Positions 50,972-64,000 of a DNA stretch of 64,000 bases are shown in pieces. The translations under genes were made by a program, and so were the position numbers. How positions within the stretch are numbered: the first letter of the stretch is position 1; every line of letters begins with the position of its first letter. The stretch is from Pseudonocardia sp. MH-G8. Its GTDB lineage: Bacteria > Actinomycetota > Actinomycetes > Mycobacteriales > Pseudonocardiaceae. The DNA is taken from assembly GCF_002262885.1 (NCBI RefSeq), contig NZ_NKYF01000005.1:310001-374000 (forward strand), given 5' to 3'. The notes below the pieces were generated by a model. That model saw only the letters and a program-made list of their open reading frames with translations, did no database searches and was not told the origin of the DNA.

Positions 50972-51526
50972 TCAGGTGTACTCCATCACCAGTACTGCGG
51001 CAGTGCCGGGGGACAGGGCGACGTAGCGGTGGGCGCGGTCGCCGGGGAAGCGGGCGTAGTCGCCCACGCCGAGCTCGACCTCGTCCCCGTCCGGGCCGAC
51101 CCTCCAGCGGCCGGCCGTGACGAGCATGTGCTCGACGGTGCCCGGGATGTGGCCGTCCGCCTCGCGGGCCGCGCCGGGCTCGGCCGTGATGACGTGCAGG
51201 TCGCGCCGCGCACCGGGCGGGCAGGCGGCGAGCAGCGTGCCGGTGAACGGGGCGTGCTCGGAGGCGATCGCGATCCCCTCGCCCGCGCGTAGCACGTGCA
51301 CCGGGGCGGTCGGCGGGTCCACCAGGCGGCTGAACGGGACGTCGAGGGCCACGGCCAGCGCCCACAGCGTCTCGACGCTCGGGTTGCCCGTGCCCGCCTC
51401 GAGCTGTGAGAGCGTGGATTTGGCGATGCCCGCGCGGCGGGCGAGCTCGGTGAGCGACACGTGGTGGCGCCCGCGCTCGCGGCGCAGGGCGGCCGCGATG
51501 GCGGCGAGGGGGGCCGTTCGGTCCAT
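50972..51526 (-). CDS. XRE-family regulator with cupin domain
   Basis: 184 residues. An N-terminal helix-turn-helix (RRERGRHHVSLTELARRAGIAKSTLSQLEAGTGNPSVETLWALA) is joined to a C-terminal cupin-2 barrel (GDYARFPGDRAHRYVAL). This architecture senses a small ligand in the cupin. It is divergent from azlCD, which suggests it controls branched-chain amino-acid export. The ATG has an AAGGAG ribosome site. Confidence 0.92.
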   Translation of the reverse strand: MDRTAPLAAIAAALRRERGRHHVSLTELARRAGIAKSTLSQLEAGTGNPSVETLWALAVALDVPFSRLVDPPTAPVHVLRAGEGIAIASEHAPFTGTLLAACPPGARRDLHVITAEPGAAREADGHIPGTVEHMLVTAGRWRVGPDGDEVELGVGDYARFPGDRAHRYVALSPGTAAVLVMEYT

Positions 51527-51535
51527 CGGACTCCT

Positions 51536-51553
51536 TGTTCGGCTTGACGAACA
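51536..51553. promoter_or_regulatory. Operator candidate between XRE-cupin and azlCD
   Basis: TGTTCG-N6-CGAACA, perfect 6-bp arms, starts 10 bp upstream of the regulator start. The GTTCG half-site recurs on both strands in this 54-bp gap and the early azlC (GTTCGCTGTTCCGAAC), a possible second site. Confidence 0.55.
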
Positions 51554-51580
51554 CGGGCGCGCTCGTTCACTGTAACGGAC

Positions 51581-52276
51581 ATGCGTTCGCTGTTCCGAAC
51601 ACTCCACCCGGACGACCTCCGGGACGCCCTGGCGCTGACCGCCGCCGTCGGTGTCGTCGGTGCGTCCTTCGGCGCCCTGGCCGCCGCTGCCGGGGTGCCG
51701 CTCGTCCTCATGGTGGCGCTCTCGGTGCTCGTGTTCGCGGGCGCCTCCCAGTTCCTGGTCGTCGCGGTGGTGGCGGCCGGCGGGAACATCGTGGCGGCCG
51801 TCGCCGCCGGGCTCGTGATGAACGCTCGCCACGTGCCGTTCGGCCTGGCGATCGGCGGGAACGTCGGCGACAGCTGGCCCGCGCGGCTGCTCGGGGCGCA
51901 CCTGATGGTGGACGAGTCCGTGGCGTTCTCCCGGTCGCGGGGGAGCGGGGAACGGGCCCGCGCGGCCTACTGGGCCTGCGGGGTCCTGCTGTTCGTGTTC
52001 TGGAATGTCGGCGCCCTGGTGGGCCGGGTGGCCGGCGCGGCCATCCCGGACCCGGACGCGTTCGGCGTGGACGCCGCGTTCCCGGCCGCGCTGCTGGCCA
52101 TGCTGTTGCCCGCGCTGGGCCGGGCGGACGCGCGGCGGGTCGGTCTCGCGGCCGCGGCCGTCGCGCTGGTGGCCACCCCGTACCTGCCTGCGGGCGTGCC
52201 GGTGATCGTCGGCCTCCTCGGGCTGGTCGCGGCGGGCCGGGCGCCGGTGGGAGCACCCGAGGGGCGGACGTCGTGA
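51581..52276 (+). CDS. azlC: AzlC-family branched-chain amino-acid export permease
   Basis: 231 residues, about seven membrane helices. FGALAAAAGVPLVLMVALSVLVFAGASQFLVVAV and LVMNARHVPFGLAIGG are AzlC signatures. AzlC and AzlD together export branched-chain amino acids and analogues, probably by proton exchange. Overlaps azlD by GTGA. Divergent XRE-cupin gene 54 bp away. Confidence 0.92.
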   Translation: MRSLFRTLHPDDLRDALALTAAVGVVGASFGALAAAAGVPLVLMVALSVLVFAGASQFLVVAVVAAGGNIVAAVAAGLVMNARHVPFGLAIGGNVGDSWPARLLGAHLMVDESVAFSRSRGSGERARAAYWACGVLLFVFWNVGALVGRVAGAAIPDPDAFGVDAAFPAALLAMLLPALGRADARRVGLAAAAVALVATPYLPAGVPVIVGLLGLVAAGRAPVGAPEGRTS

Positions 52277-52581
52277 ACTGGGCCGCCGTCCTCACCCTCG
52301 CTGCGGGCACCTACCTGCTGCGCGTCGTCGGGATCGTGCTGCGGGACCGGCTGCGCGTGCCGGAGCGCCTCGAGCGCTACCTGGACCTGGGGGCCACCGC
52401 CCTGCTCGTGGCGCTGATCGCGACCGCCGCGCTGACCCAGGACGGGGGGTTCGCCGGCTGGGCCCGCCCCGCCGGCGTGCTCGTCGGGGCCGTCGCGGCG
52501 TGGCGGCGGGTGCCGTTCGTGCTGGTCGTGGTGCTCGCGGCGGCCACGACCGCCGGTCTGCGGGCGCTCGGCGTGCCGTGA
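52273..52581 (+). CDS. azlD: AzlD-family export partner protein
   Basis: 102 residues, four predicted membrane helices, the usual AzlD size. AGTYLLRVVGIVLRDRL and LDLGATALLVALIATAAL are typical. The GTG start overlaps the azlC stop, so the pair is cotranslated. Forms the transporter with AzlC. Confidence 0.9.
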   Translation: MNWAAVLTLAAGTYLLRVVGIVLRDRLRVPERLERYLDLGATALLVALIATAALTQDGGFAGWARPAGVLVGAVAAWRRVPFVLVVVLAAATTAGLRALGVP

Positions 52582-52608
52582 TCGCCGGGGTGCGGGAGGC
52601 TGACACCC

Positions 52609-53976
52609 GTGCGTTGTCTGGTGATCGGAGCGACCGGTTACGTCGGCGGCCGACTGGTGCCGCGCCTGCTCGACGGCGGTCACGAGGTCCGCTGCCTCGT
52701 GCGCGACGCGGGCAGGCTCGCGCGGCGGGACTGGGCCGACCGGGTCGAGCCGGTGCACGGCGACGCCACGGACACGGGCGCGGCGGTGACCGCCTGCCGC
52801 GACGTGGACGCGGTGTTCCACCTCGTGCACTCGATGGACGGCCCCGGGTTCGCCGAGCGGGACCGGGTCGCCGCGTCGGCCGTGGCCACGGCGGCACGGG
52901 CGGCGGGTGTGCGGCGGATCGTCTACCTCGGCGGGCTGCAACCGGCAGGGGCGGGCAGCTCGGAGCACCTCGCGTCGCGCCGCGAGGTCGGGGAGCTGCT
53001 GCTCGCCTCCGGCGTGCCGACGGTGGTGCTGCAGGCCGGCATCGTGGTCGGGGCCGGATCGGCGAGCTTCGAGATGATCCGCCGCCTCGCCGCCGTGGCG
53101 CCGGTGCTGCCCATGCCCGACCGGGCGTGGAACCGCACGCAACCCATCGCCGTCGACGACGTCCTGCACCACCTGGTGGGCTGCCTCTCGCTACCGGAGC
53201 GGACCCACGGCCTTTTCGACATCGGTGGGCCCGAGGTCCTCACCTACGCCGAGATGGTGGGCCGGTGTGCCGAGATCGCCGGGAGGCCGCGGCCACTCGT
53301 GCTCCCGGTGCCGGGGGCGGCGCCGCGCCTCACGGCCCGCGCGGTCGCGGCACTGACGTCGGTGGACCGTTTCCTCGCCGGTCCGCTGCTCGCGTCGATG
53401 GCGCACGACCTCGTCTGCCGCGGCGAGCCACCCGCCGGGCCACCGCCCGGGGGGCCCACGTCCTACGCCGACGCGGTGCGTGCCGCGCTCGCCGCGGCCA
53501 CGCCCGACGAGCCGCTGGTCAGCGAGCACGTCGAACGGGTGGCGGCGCCGCCCGCGGCGCTGTGGGCCGTCATCGCCGGGTTGGGCGGTGACACGGGCTG
53601 GTACACGCTCCCGGGCGCCTGGGCGCTGCGCGGTGCCTTCGACCGGCTGCTCGGCGGTGTGGGCGCCCGCCGGACGCGGCCCGAGCAGCTCGCACCCGGC
53701 GCGGCGCTCGACTGGTGGCGCATCGAGGAGGTCGAGCCGGGACGCACGCTGGCGCTACGTGCCGAGATGCGCCTGCCGGGCACGGCGCGCCTCGAGCTGC
53801 GGGTGGAGCCGGCCGCCGGCGGCAGCCGCCTCGTCCAGCGGGTGACGTTCCGCCCGCACGGCGCCGCGGGCCGCGCGTACTGGTACGCCCAGCTGCCCGC
53901 GCACCGGTTCGTGTTCGGGGTGACCGCCCGCACGATCGCCGGGGTGGCGGCCCGGGTGCCGCTCACCCCGGCGTGA
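52609..53976 (+). CDS. NAD(P)-binding SDR fused to DUF2867
   Basis: 455 residues. N-terminal atypical SDR with CLVIGATGYVGGRLVPRLL, DAVFHLVHSMDGPGFAERDRVAA and TVVLQAGIVVGAGSASFEMIRRL (to about residue 270), joined to a DUF2867 domain (about 305-450) with WYTLPGAWALRGAFDRLLGGVG and LDWWRIEEVEPGRTLALRAEM. The two-domain fusion is common in actinobacteria; activity unknown. GTG start. Its end overlaps the convergent MFS gene by 14 bp. Confidence 0.88.
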   Translation: MRCLVIGATGYVGGRLVPRLLDGGHEVRCLVRDAGRLARRDWADRVEPVHGDATDTGAAVTACRDVDAVFHLVHSMDGPGFAERDRVAASAVATAARAAGVRRIVYLGGLQPAGAGSSEHLASRREVGELLLASGVPTVVLQAGIVVGAGSASFEMIRRLAAVAPVLPMPDRAWNRTQPIAVDDVLHHLVGCLSLPERTHGLFDIGGPEVLTYAEMVGRCAEIAGRPRPLVLPVPGAAPRLTARAVAALTSVDRFLAGPLLASMAHDLVCRGEPPAGPPPGGPTSYADAVRAALAAATPDEPLVSEHVERVAAPPAALWAVIAGLGGDTGWYTLPGAWALRGAFDRLLGGVGARRTRPEQLAPGAALDWWRIEEVEPGRTLALRAEMRLPGTARLELRVEPAAGGSRLVQRVTFRPHGAAGRAYWYAQLPAHRFVFGVTARTIAGVAARVPLTPA

Positions 53977-55129
53977 CGAGGCGCCGCGCCGCCGGGAGGG
54001 ACAGGGCGATCGCCACCACCGCCACCACGACCGCCAGCTCGGCCAGCGGCACCACGAAACCTTCGGTGCCGCCGAGCACGGACAGCAGCAGCGGCGCCCC
54101 GAAGCCCAGATAGGCGCAGGCGTAGAAGGTGCCGGTGAGGGCACCGCGCGCCGTCGGGGTGGCGAGCGTGGCGACCAGCGTGAGCCCCGCGGCCAGGCAC
54201 AGCCCGTAGCCCACCCCCAGCAGCAGCGCCACCGGCACCAGCAGCGGCCACGCGTCCAGCCCCACGCCGACGAGGCTCAGCCCGAGCCCCGCCGCGCCGG
54301 TGGCGAGCCCGGCCGGCCCGGCGCGCACGGCGCCCAGCCGGCGCCCGATCGGCTGCGCGAGCACGCCCGTCAGGAGCGTGACCCCGGCGACGACGCCGGT
54401 GACGGCCACCGCGATCTCCGGCATGGACGGGATCATCAGCAGCGGGAGCACCGTCACGGCCGTGGACGGGAAGGTGAACACGCCCACCGCGACCGGCAGC
54501 ACCACCAGGGTGAACGGCAGGCGAGCGCGGTCGGGCACCCCGAGGTTGATCAGCGGCCCCGCGCGCCGCTCGGTGGCGGCGAGGGTCTCGGGGACGACCG
54601 GCAGCAGCACCAGCCCGACCACCATCAGCGCGACGTGCAGGAGGTAGGGCAGCACGGTCGGCGCCGGGGCGAACTGCGCCAGCAACCCGGCCGTGAGCGG
54701 TCCGGCGGCCCACCCACCGCCGAGGGCCGCCGTCGTCCACCGGGCCGCCCGGGCAGGTTCGCCGACGAGCTCGCCCAGCCACGCCGTGCCGACGCTGAAC
54801 ACCACGCCCGACACCGCGCCCTGCAGGAACCGGCACGCGAACAGCAGCAGCACGGACGACCCCGCGCCGAGGAAGAGCAGCGACGTCACCGCCGACAGCA
54901 CCACGAAGGGGAGGACGACGCGCCGCCGCCCGATGCGGTCGGACACCGGGCCGGCCAGCAGCAACGCCGGCACCAGGCCCGCGGCGTACACGCCGAACGC
55001 GCCGGTGAGCGCGTTCGAGGAGAGCCCGAGCTCGTCGCGGTAGAGCAGCAGCAGCGGGGTGGGCACGTTGGTGCCGAACGCCACGACGAAGACGGCCGTC
55101 CACAGCGCCGGCACCGCGCGTCCTCGCAC
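53963..55129 (-). CDS. MFS transporter
   Basis: 388 residues, twelve predicted membrane helices. GPVSDRIGRRRVVLPFVVLSAV is the MFS signature loop after helix 2, and the N-terminus VFVVAFGTNVPTPLLLLYRDE resembles multidrug exporters. GTG start. It is downstream of the EF-G2 gene in reverse orientation order (same strand, 36 bp after the EF-G stop would be upstream of its start), so it may have its own promoter. Substrate unknown. Confidence 0.87.
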   Translation of the reverse strand: MRGRAVPALWTAVFVVAFGTNVPTPLLLLYRDELGLSSNALTGAFGVYAAGLVPALLLAGPVSDRIGRRRVVLPFVVLSAVTSLLFLGAGSSVLLLFACRFLQGAVSGVVFSVGTAWLGELVGEPARAARWTTAALGGGWAAGPLTAGLLAQFAPAPTVLPYLLHVALMVVGLVLLPVVPETLAATERRAGPLINLGVPDRARLPFTLVVLPVAVGVFTFPSTAVTVLPLLMIPSMPEIAVAVTGVVAGVTLLTGVLAQPIGRRLGAVRAGPAGLATGAAGLGLSLVGVGLDAWPLLVPVALLLGVGYGLCLAAGLTLVATLATPTARGALTGTFYACAYLGFGAPLLLSVLGGTEGFVVPLAELAVVVAVVAIALSLPAARRLVTPG

Positions 55130-55165
55130 CGGCCCACGCTACCGCCGTGGCGCATGATCGTCGGT

Positions 55166-57316
55166 TCAGTCCGCGCCCGGCGCCACGTCGTAGCGGGCGA
55201 AACGGCGCGTGAACGTCGCCGCGCCCGCGGTGAGCGCCCGCAGGTCCACGGCGTAGCGGAGCAGCTCCGCGCACGGCACCTCGGCCTGCACCAGCGTGCG
55301 GCCCACACCGGCCACGTCGGTGCCGAGTACCCGGCCGCGGCGCCCGGACAGGTCGCCGAGCACCGCGCCCAGGTGCTCGTCGGGCACCCGCACGGACACC
55401 TCGTCGAACGGCTCGAGCAGCACGGTGCCGCAGGCCACGGCCGCCTCGCGCAGGGCGAGCGCACCCGCGGTCTGGAACGCCGCGTCGGAGGAGTCGACGC
55501 TGTGGGCCTTCCCGTCGACGAGCACCGCGCGGAGGTCGACGGCCGGGTGGTGCTCGTCGGAGATCCCGCGCACCAGCTGCGCACGGATGCCCTTCTCGAC
55601 GCTCGGGACGAACTGCGTGGGCACCGACCCGCCGACGACCCGTGACCGGAACTCGAACCCCGCACCGCGGGGCAGCGGCTCGAACTCGACGTGGCACACC
55701 GCGTACTGGCCGTGCCCGCCGGACTGCTTGACGTGGCGGCCGGTCACCCGGGCCGGCTTCGCGATCGTCGCCCGCATCGGCACCCGCACCGGTTCGGTGT
55801 CGACGTCGGCGCCACCGGCGCGCAGCCGGGAGAGCACGACGTCGGCGTGGGCTTCGCCCATGCACCACAGCACTGTCTGGTGGGTCTCCTGGTTGCGTTC
55901 GAGGTGCAGCGTCGGATCGGCGGCGACGATCTTGGCGAGCGTCTTGACCATCGCGTCCTCGTCGCCGCGGGTGCGCGCCACGATCGCGACCGGCAGGAGC
56001 GGGTCCGGCAGGTTCCAGCACGAGAGCAGCAGCGGGTGCTCGGCGGCCGACACGGTGTCGCCGGTCTCGGCGCTGCCGAGCTTGGTGAGCGCGCAGATGT
56101 CGCCCGCGATGCAGGCGTCGACCTCGCGCAGCGTGGAACCGAGCGGCGCGTACACGTGGGCGAGGCGCTCGTCGGTGTCGTGCCCCCCGTCGTCCCCGCC
56201 TTCGTGGGCGCCGTCGCGGTCATCGGCTGCCGAGCGCGGCTCGGGGACCGCGACGTGGTGGTGGCCGCTGACGTGCACGGTCGATTCGGGCCGCAGCGTT
56301 CCGCTGAACACCCGCACCAGCGACACGCGCCCGACGTAGGCATCGGCCGCGGTGCGCACGACCTCGGCGGCCAGCGGGCCGTCCGGGTCGGCGGTGAGCG
56401 GGGGGTGCGCGGAGCCGTCGATACCCGTGACCCGGGGCAGCGGGTGCTCCAGCGGCGACGGGAATCCGCCGACCAGGACCTCCAGCAGGGCGTCACACCC
56501 GATGCCGGACGTGGCGCAGACGGGCACGACGGGGTGGAACGCGCCGCGGGCGACGGCGGTCTCGAGGTCGTCGATCAGGGTGGGGAGCTCGATCTCCTCG
56601 CCGGCGAGGTAGCGCTCCATGAGCGTCTCGTCCTCGGACTGCTCGATGATCCCCTCGATCAGGGAGCTCCTGGCGTCCTCGGCGCCGCTGGGTGCCTGGC
56701 CGTCGGGGGTGCGCGAGAGCAGGCCGTAGAGCCCGGTGAGCTGCTCGCCGTCGCGCCGCGGGAGGTAGAGCGGGGCGACGCCGTCGCCGAACGACTGCCG
56801 GCAGGCGCTGATCGTGGCCTCCAGGTCGGCGCGGGCGTGGTCGCAGCGCGCCACGACGACCGCGCGCGGCATGCCGACCGCGGCGCACTCCTCCCACTGG
56901 GCGACCGTGGCCGGGTCGATCACGCCCTCGCGTCCCTCACTGGCCGGCACGACGAACAGCGCGGCGTCCGCGGCGCGCAGCCCGGCGCGCAGCTCGCCGA
57001 CGAAATCGCCGTAGCCGGGCGTGTCGATGAGGTTGATCTTCGTGTCCTCGTGGAGGAGGGGTGCCACCGCGAGGCCGACCGAGCGCTGCTGGCGCACCGC
57101 CGCAGGGTCGTGGTCGCAGATCGTGGTGCCGTCGAGCACCGTGCCCGCTCGCGCGATCGCCCCCGTGTGGGCCAGCAGGGCCTCCACCAGCGTCGTCTTT
57201 CCCGATCCCGACGGTCCGACGAGGACCACGTTGCGGATCCGAGCGGGGTCGGTCGGGGCGGCCGAGCGGCCTCCGCGCTGCCCGCTCTCCTTGACCACTG
57301 CTGCTCTGCCGGACAT
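55166..57316 (-). CDS. Elongation factor G-like protein EF-G2 (FusA2-type)
   Basis: 716 residues, all five EF-G domains. G1 is [12 protein letters not shown] (P-loop 34-41), G3 is DTPG (97-100). The G4 slot reads ARCD (155-158) where canonical EF-G has NKxD, which marks the EF-G2/FusA2 (Rv0120c-like) branch. An Asp/His/Gly-rich insert near residues 350-375 ([19 protein letters not shown]) is unusual. Domain IV has [20 protein letters not shown]. Such proteins bind ribosomes but do not support normal translocation; role unclear. ATG with GGAGGTGG. Divergent from malic enzyme. Confidence 0.9.
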   Translation of the reverse strand: MSGRAAVVKESGQRGGRSAAPTDPARIRNVVLVGPSGSGKTTLVEALLAHTGAIARAGTVLDGTTICDHDPAAVRQQRSVGLAVAPLLHEDTKINLIDTPGYGDFVGELRAGLRAADAALFVVPASEGREGVIDPATVAQWEECAAVGMPRAVVVARCDHARADLEATISACRQSFGDGVAPLYLPRRDGEQLTGLYGLLSRTPDGQAPSGAEDARSSLIEGIIEQSEDETLMERYLAGEEIELPTLIDDLETAVARGAFHPVVPVCATSGIGCDALLEVLVGGFPSPLEHPLPRVTGIDGSAHPPLTADPDGPLAAEVVRTAADAYVGRVSLVRVFSGTLRPESTVHVSGHHHVAVPEPRSAADDRDGAHEGGDDGGHDTDERLAHVYAPLGSTLREVDACIAGDICALTKLGSAETGDTVSAAEHPLLLSCWNLPDPLLPVAIVARTRGDEDAMVKTLAKIVAADPTLHLERNQETHQTVLWCMGEAHADVVLSRLRAGGADVDTEPVRVPMRATIAKPARVTGRHVKQSGGHGQYAVCHVEFEPLPRGAGFEFRSRVVGGSVPTQFVPSVEKGIRAQLVRGISDEHHPAVDLRAVLVDGKAHSVDSSDAAFQTAGALALREAAVACGTVLLEPFDEVSVRVPDEHLGAVLGDLSGRRGRVLGTDVAGVGRTLVQAEVPCAELLRYAVDLRALTAGAATFTRRFARYDVAPGAD

Positions 57317-57476
57317 GGGACCACCTCCGCGACACTGCGTTCCTCGGGCCGATTCCTTGCATCGGTTTCCTTGTGGGCCGGCGCCCGTGACGTGTCCGCC
57401 ATCACACACCTCGCTCCCGGAGGTCACAACCCCTGCGCCGCGACGGCCGGTGCGAGGGCCCGATCCACCCCGCCGG

Positions 57477-57482
57477 TAAGGT
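57477..57482 (+). promoter_or_regulatory. -10 element for leaderless malic enzyme transcript
   Basis: TAAGGT ends 6 bp before the GTG, the same spacing as the HIT-gene promoter, which would place the first transcribed base at the start codon. No ribosome site is present, consistent with leaderless translation. No clear -35. Confidence 0.5.
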
Positions 57483-57488
57483 GCGCAG

Positions 57489-58883
<1,395 letters not shown>

Positions 58884-58923
58884 CGCCATCACGGGTGTAG
58901 GGGTGTGCGTCTCGGGCCCTCCC

Positions 58924-59209
58924 CGCGCGAGTCGGGGCGTGAGTGCGCGCGTGTCGGGGTGTGCCCGGCGCGTGTCGGGGTGTGAGTGCGCGCGTGTCGG
59001 GGTGTGCCCGGCGCGTGTCGGGGTGTGAGCGCGCGCGAGTCGGGGCGTGCCCCGCGCGTGTCGGGGTGTGGGTGCGCGTGTGTCGGGGTGTGCCCGGCGC
59101 GTGTCGGGGTGTGAGCGCCTGCGTGTCGGTGTGCCCCGCGCGAGTCGGGGTGTGAGTGCGCGCGTGTCGGGCTGTTCCGGCGCGAGTCGGGGTGTCGGCC
59201 TGGGTGGTG
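58924..59209. repeat. GC-rich minisatellite, about 14 units
   Basis: About 14 tandem units of roughly 19-21 bp with core (G/A)(A/T)GTCGGGGTGTG and alternating linkers GAGTGCGCGC and CCCGGCGC fill the 3' flank of malE. Units differ by a few bases. Units abut without unique spacers, so it is not a CRISPR array. It lies in an 830-bp gap (58884-59713) that holds no supported gene. Confidence 0.8.
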
Positions 59210-59297
59210 TCGGGCCTGCGGATGGATGGCGCGTCGCCGTTGCCGCAGACCCGTGGCCGCCGCTCGGGCAAGATCTGGATCGCCGGTCGCCCGCCCA

Positions 59298-59417
59298 CTG
59301 ATCACCGTTCCGGTGCACAGGCGGCCACATGCGGCCGCTTCTGCACCCGAACGCCGATCATGGTTCGATTTCCCCTCGTGATCACTGTTTCGGTGCAGGG
59401 GCGGCGAGATGTCGCCG
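59298..59417. repeat. Two related segments each ending in a different hairpin
   Basis: TGATCACCGTTCCGGTGCA (59299-59317) and TGATCACTGTTTCGGTGCA (59380-59398) are nearly the same, 81 bp apart. Each is followed by a hairpin with different bases: GCGGCC-ACATGC-GGCCGC in the first and CGGCGA-GATG-TCGCCG in the second. A third partial copy GATCACCGTTCG follows at about 59436. Confidence 0.6.
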
Positions 59418-59562
59418 GGTATGCGCCGGATCGACGATCACCGTTCGCGACACCGTCCCCGACCTCGACGTGTGTGACGGCACCGCGACTGGGGTACGCG
59501 GCCGCGGCTCGCGTGCGCGAGGACGCAACTCGCGCGTGAGGGAGCCCGCTCGCGCGCCTCAG

Positions 59563-59687
59563 GGCGCGATTCGCGGGTAGGCGCGGCTCGCGGGTAGGGG
59601 GGGCGCGGCTCGCGGGTGGGTGGGCGCGGCTCGCGGGTGGGTGGGCGCGATTCGCGGGTAGGGGGCGCGGCTCGCGGAAGGTGGGGC
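59563..59687. repeat. GC-rich minisatellite, about 6 units
   Basis: Six degenerate units of GGCGCGGCTCGCGGGTGGGTG (or GGCGCGATTCGCGGGTAGGGG), about 21 bp each, ending next to the LysR gene stop. Core CTCGCGGGTGGGTGGGCGC resembles that of the 1.5 kb minisatellite. Confidence 0.75.
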
Positions 59688-59713
59688 GGGCTCGCCGTCG
59701 GTGGGTCGGTGGG

Positions 59714-60649
59714 TCAGGTCGCGGCGAAGAGGTGCTGCTCCGCCGGCGCGAGCCAGACCTCGGACCGGGTCGGTGGGCGGTACCGGCCGCGCAGGTGCGT
59801 GATCAGGGCGGGGAGGAGCGGGTGGCGGTTGGCGCGCCGCCACAGCAGCGAGTGCGCGTAGACCGGCACCGGCGGCGCCACCGGGATGCGGACGATCTCC
59901 GGGTGCCAGGGCACTCGCACGCCCTCGCCCGCGAACGTGAGCACCTCGGCCGAGCGGGAGACCTCGTCGAGCAGGTGGTCGAAGCCGAAGTCCGGGCCCT
60001 GGTTGGTGATGCGGACCGCGAACTCGGTGGCGAGGTCGGTGAACCAGGCGGTCCACTCGGTGCCCGGCGTGTTGCCGGGCATCCACGCGGTGGCCCCGGC
60101 GAGCTCGGCCATCCGCACCTGCTTGCGGCCCGCCAACGGGTGGCGGGTGCCGACCAGCACGTGCAGCGGGTCGAGTGCCACCGGGGTGTGTGCCAGCGCG
60201 GGGTCGAGCGGACCGAGGACCCGCACGAACGCCGCATCGACCGTTCCGCGCAGCAGCGCGGGCACGGCGGACCGCAGGCCGTCGGACGTGATGATCTCGA
60301 CGTCGGCGCCGGTGGCCTCGTGGAAGTCCCGGACCATCTCGGTGGCCGCCAGGCGCGTGCCGAGCACGTCGACGCGCAGTGCGCGCCGCCGGGACCGCAC
60401 GGCGTCGAGGGCCTGGTCCGCCGCCCCGAGCAGCGCCCGCGCGGGCACGAGGAAGGCGACACCCTCCTCGGTGGGGTCCGCGCCGGCCGGGCTGCGGTGC
60501 AGCAGGGCGGCGCCGAGGTCGGACTCCAGCTTCGCGATCCGCTTGGAGACGGCCTGCTGGCTGATCCCGAGATCGTCGGCGGCTTCGCCGAAGCGGCGGT
60601 GGTCGGCGACGGCGACGAAGGCGCGCACCGCCCCCAGGTCGAGCTCCAC
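59714..60649 (-). CDS. LysR-family transcriptional regulator
   Basis: 311 residues. N-terminal winged helix: LDLGAVRAFVAVADHRRFGEAADDLGISQQAVSKRIAKLESDLG, then an effector-binding domain. The GTG has AGGAG at 7 nt; a longer open frame upstream reads through the palindrome. Substrate and targets unknown. No divergent metabolic gene is adjacent: the next gene is dnaE in the opposite direction, so the palindrome probably serves autoregulation. Confidence 0.92.
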   Translation of the reverse strand: MELDLGAVRAFVAVADHRRFGEAADDLGISQQAVSKRIAKLESDLGAALLHRSPAGADPTEEGVAFLVPARALLGAADQALDAVRSRRRALRVDVLGTRLAATEMVRDFHEATGADVEIITSDGLRSAVPALLRGTVDAAFVRVLGPLDPALAHTPVALDPLHVLVGTRHPLAGRKQVRMAELAGATAWMPGNTPGTEWTAWFTDLATEFAVRITNQGPDFGFDHLLDEVSRSAEVLTFAGEGVRVPWHPEIVRIPVAPPVPVYAHSLLWRRANRHPLLPALITHLRGRYRPPTRSEVWLAPAEQHLFAAT

Positions 60650-60663
60650 CGCGTTCTCCTTCG

Positions 60664-60678
60664 ACAACCATTGGTTGT
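60664..60678. promoter_or_regulatory. LysR-box palindrome
   Basis: ACAACCA-T-TGGTTGT, perfect 7-bp arms, 14 bp upstream of the lysR start on its own strand. It is 94 bp upstream of dnaE, so effects on dnaE cannot be excluded. Confidence 0.6.
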
Positions 60679-60772
60679 GACGGTGGGCGTGTCCGCTGTT
60701 GGACCGCTGCACCCTGTCCTCGGTGTGATGCCGGTGCTCTGATCACCAGCTACCACCGCGAGGAGAGTACGC

Positions 60773-64000
<3,228 letters not shown>

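Noticed and set aside
58924..59209. CRISPR array
   Set aside because: Units abut directly and differ by point changes; there are no unique spacers and no cas genes in the window.
59156..59539. A gene across the end of the minisatellite
   Set aside because: The N-terminal half is translated repeat and the rest has no domain or ribosome site.

Overview
The window looks like chromosomal DNA of a high-GC actinomycete, most likely a Pseudonocardia or close relative in the Pseudonocardiaceae. The reasons are very high GC with G/C in almost every third codon position, frequent GTG starts and GTGA/TGATG overlaps, an lsr2 gene, a phosphatidylinositol-mannoside block (pgsA1-patA-pimA), FolP2- and EF-G2-type proteins, a TIGR03668-type oxidoreductase and an IdeR-like iron box. 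The genus is an inference; I could run no search. I see no tRNA, rRNA, CRISPR array, transposase, integrase or prophage.

Layout. 0-6 kb: truncated methyltransferase, two unknown helical proteins, an ATP-dependent DNA ligase (LigC type), and a MarR repressor divergent from an EamA transporter and an NAD(P)-binding protein. 6-11 kb: a small envelope operon (holin-like, DUF3618, 55-aa acidic protein), DUF4383, three overlapping AIM24 paralogues divergent from a mini-lipoprotein across a 26-bp palindrome, and an RsbW-like kinase. 11-18 kb: iron-boxed lysine/ornithine N-monooxygenase, convergent PLP decarboxylase, MFS transporter, short-chain dehydrogenase, lsr2, acyl-CoA dehydrogenase. 18-27 kb: an acetyltransferase, intergenic repeat copy 1, FolP2-like/RibD-C pair, DUF3817, a trans-sulfuration enzyme, a SWIM protein and a SNF2 ATPase. 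27-36 kb: mannonate dehydratase, a nonsense-broken acetyltransferase, small enzymes, repeat copy 2, a minus-strand run (hydrolase, acetyltransferase, MmcQ/YjbR, O-methyltransferase, VOC, AraC), a kinase, DUF3500.

36-50 kb: class A PBP, a Roadblock-like protein, then thrS-HIT-pgsA1-patA-pimA-LemA-like-pdxS, an order resembling mycobacterial Rv2614c to Rv2606c but split by a TetR/saccharopine-dehydrogenase-like cassette with two operators. 50-64 kb: GH16 enzyme, XRE-cupin regulator with azlCD, SDR-DUF2867 protein, MFS exporter, EF-G2, ACT-domain malic enzyme, a long repeat-filled gap, a LysR regulator and dnaE1, which runs off the window.

Most genes are housekeeping or common accessory actinobacterial genes. 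The less explained content is between genes: a dispersed repeat family (two copies about 11.5 kb apart), four minisatellite or direct-repeat islands, several long inverted repeats, and well-formed palindromes placed between divergent genes.
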